Below are positions 63,615-64,000 of a stretch of DNA of 64,000 nucleotides, one piece after another. How positions within the stretch are numbered: the stretch's first letter is position 1; each line of letters opens with the position of its first letter. The translations under genes were made by a program, and so were the position numbers. The notes beneath the pieces are model-generated. The model had not been told where the DNA came from. It did not search any database and saw only the letters and a program-made list of their open reading frames with translations. Origin of the DNA: Alloacidobacterium dinghuense (lineage in GTDB: Bacteria; Acidobacteriota; Terriglobia; Terriglobales; Acidobacteriaceae); NCBI RefSeq assembly GCF_014274465.1, contig NZ_CP060394.1, positions 5,022,001 through 5,086,000 on the forward strand. The letters run 5' to 3'.

Positions 63615-64000
63615 ATGAGCAACGACGCATCTGTTCTCGACAACCCGATCTGGCACGCCCTCTCAACCGCACACGCTCACTTCGCCGAAGGCGATGACCT
63701 TGCGAAACGCTACCGGACCGACATTGGCCCGCTCTCCGGAATGCGCGATACTAGCCCCGAGGCCTACCATTCGCTTGCACGGCTGCTGGGTCCGGACGAT
63801 ATTGCCGTCTTATTCCTCACAGACCTTCCAACGCCACCGGACAGTCTGCGTTTGATTCGATGCTTCCCCATGTACCAGATGATTTGCCTCTCGCCTCCTC
63901 AAATCCCAGATCGCGATTTGACCATAAAAAAACTCACCACCGCAGATGTGCCTGAGATGATAGAACTCGCCGAAGCCACCGAGCCCGGCCCTTTTCGACA
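63615..64000 (+). CDS. GNAT-family N-acetyltransferase, 3' end cut by window
   Basis: 128 complete codons from the ATG at 63615 (MSNDASVLDNPIWHALSTAH). The segment DLTIKKLTTADVPEMIELAEATEPGPFR at the end is the start of an FR47-like GNAT domain, in which the acetyl-CoA site follows. The N-terminal 95 residues (HFAEGDDLAKRYRTDIGPLSGM) are the usual extension of this branch. The substrate cannot be told; the catalytic half is outside the window. Confidence 0.85.
   Translation, partial: MSNDASVLDNPIWHALSTAHAHFAEGDDLAKRYRTDIGPLSGMRDTSPEAYHSLARLLGPDDIAVLFLTDLPTPPDSLRLIRCFPMYQMICLSPPQIPDRDLTIKKLTTADVPEMIELAEATEPGPFR

Overview
The window looks like chromosome from an acidobacterium, most likely class Terriglobia, family Acidobacteriaceae. 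The evidence is family content, not a search: three large MacB/FtsX-type permeases of the acidobacterial ADOP kind (one pair behind a PadR regulator), an Oar-like TonB-dependent receptor of about 1,170 residues with a carboxypeptidase-regulatory-like N-terminus, plant-polymer glycosidases (GH67, two GH35, a GH57/DUF3536 protein), a Kdo-hydroxylase-like gene implying LPS, and GC-rich coding sequence with AT-rich gaps. I found no rRNA, tRNA, insertion sequence, prophage or CRISPR array.

Layout. 1-3400: a truncated ADOP permease, a repeat-rich gap, and tgt. 3.6-10.9 kb: beta-carbonic anhydrase, DUF1684 protein, aldehyde dehydrogenase, TonB receptor, folK, and divergent nadD with rsfS. 11-14.5 kb: the large Oar-like receptor. 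15-17.3 kb: rlmH, a cob(I)alamin adenosyltransferase, accD and a secreted thioredoxin-like protein in tight order, then a divergent SRPBCC/AraC pair. 18.8-21.3 kb: secreted alpha-glucuronidase. 22.5-28.1 kb: a translationally coupled block folC-plsC-C26 hydrolase-rsmG that leads into two parS sites, parA and parB. This suggests that the replication-origin side of the chromosome may be near. 28-34 kb: AlkA-type glycosylase, Rieske oxygenase, GAF-SpoIIE phosphatase, GH57. 34-38.7 kb: tandemly duplicated GH35 beta-galactosidases and murQ. 38.7-44.5 kb: two ADOP permeases plus PadR. 44.6-51.6 kb: amidohydrolase, ICMT-like methyltransferase, MarC, HU, DUF2461, secreted MsrA, DUF3455, class C serine hydrolase and a 48-residue membrane protein. 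51.7-55.4 kb: an ECF42-type sigma factor with four DGPF/YCII proteins and a VOC protein. 55.5-63.4 kb: membrane glycosyltransferase-like protein, ruvA, an unknown protein, a membrane protein with a KdoO-like hydroxylase, DUF4105, and a divergent DHA2 efflux pump/TetR pair. A truncated GNAT gene ends the window.

The most interesting system is the ECF42 locus. Three promoters upstream of DGPF genes share TGTCGA, a 17-bp spacer and CGA(T/C)GTG, so the regulon can be read from the DNA. Other notable signals are a palindromic repeat family whose stem grows in 6-bp modules (one, two and three modules in three copies), two orphan intergenic elements sharing a ~40-bp motif with no gene behind them, and a GH35 tandem duplication that includes its promoter, whose second copy has lost its stop codon and runs into murQ.
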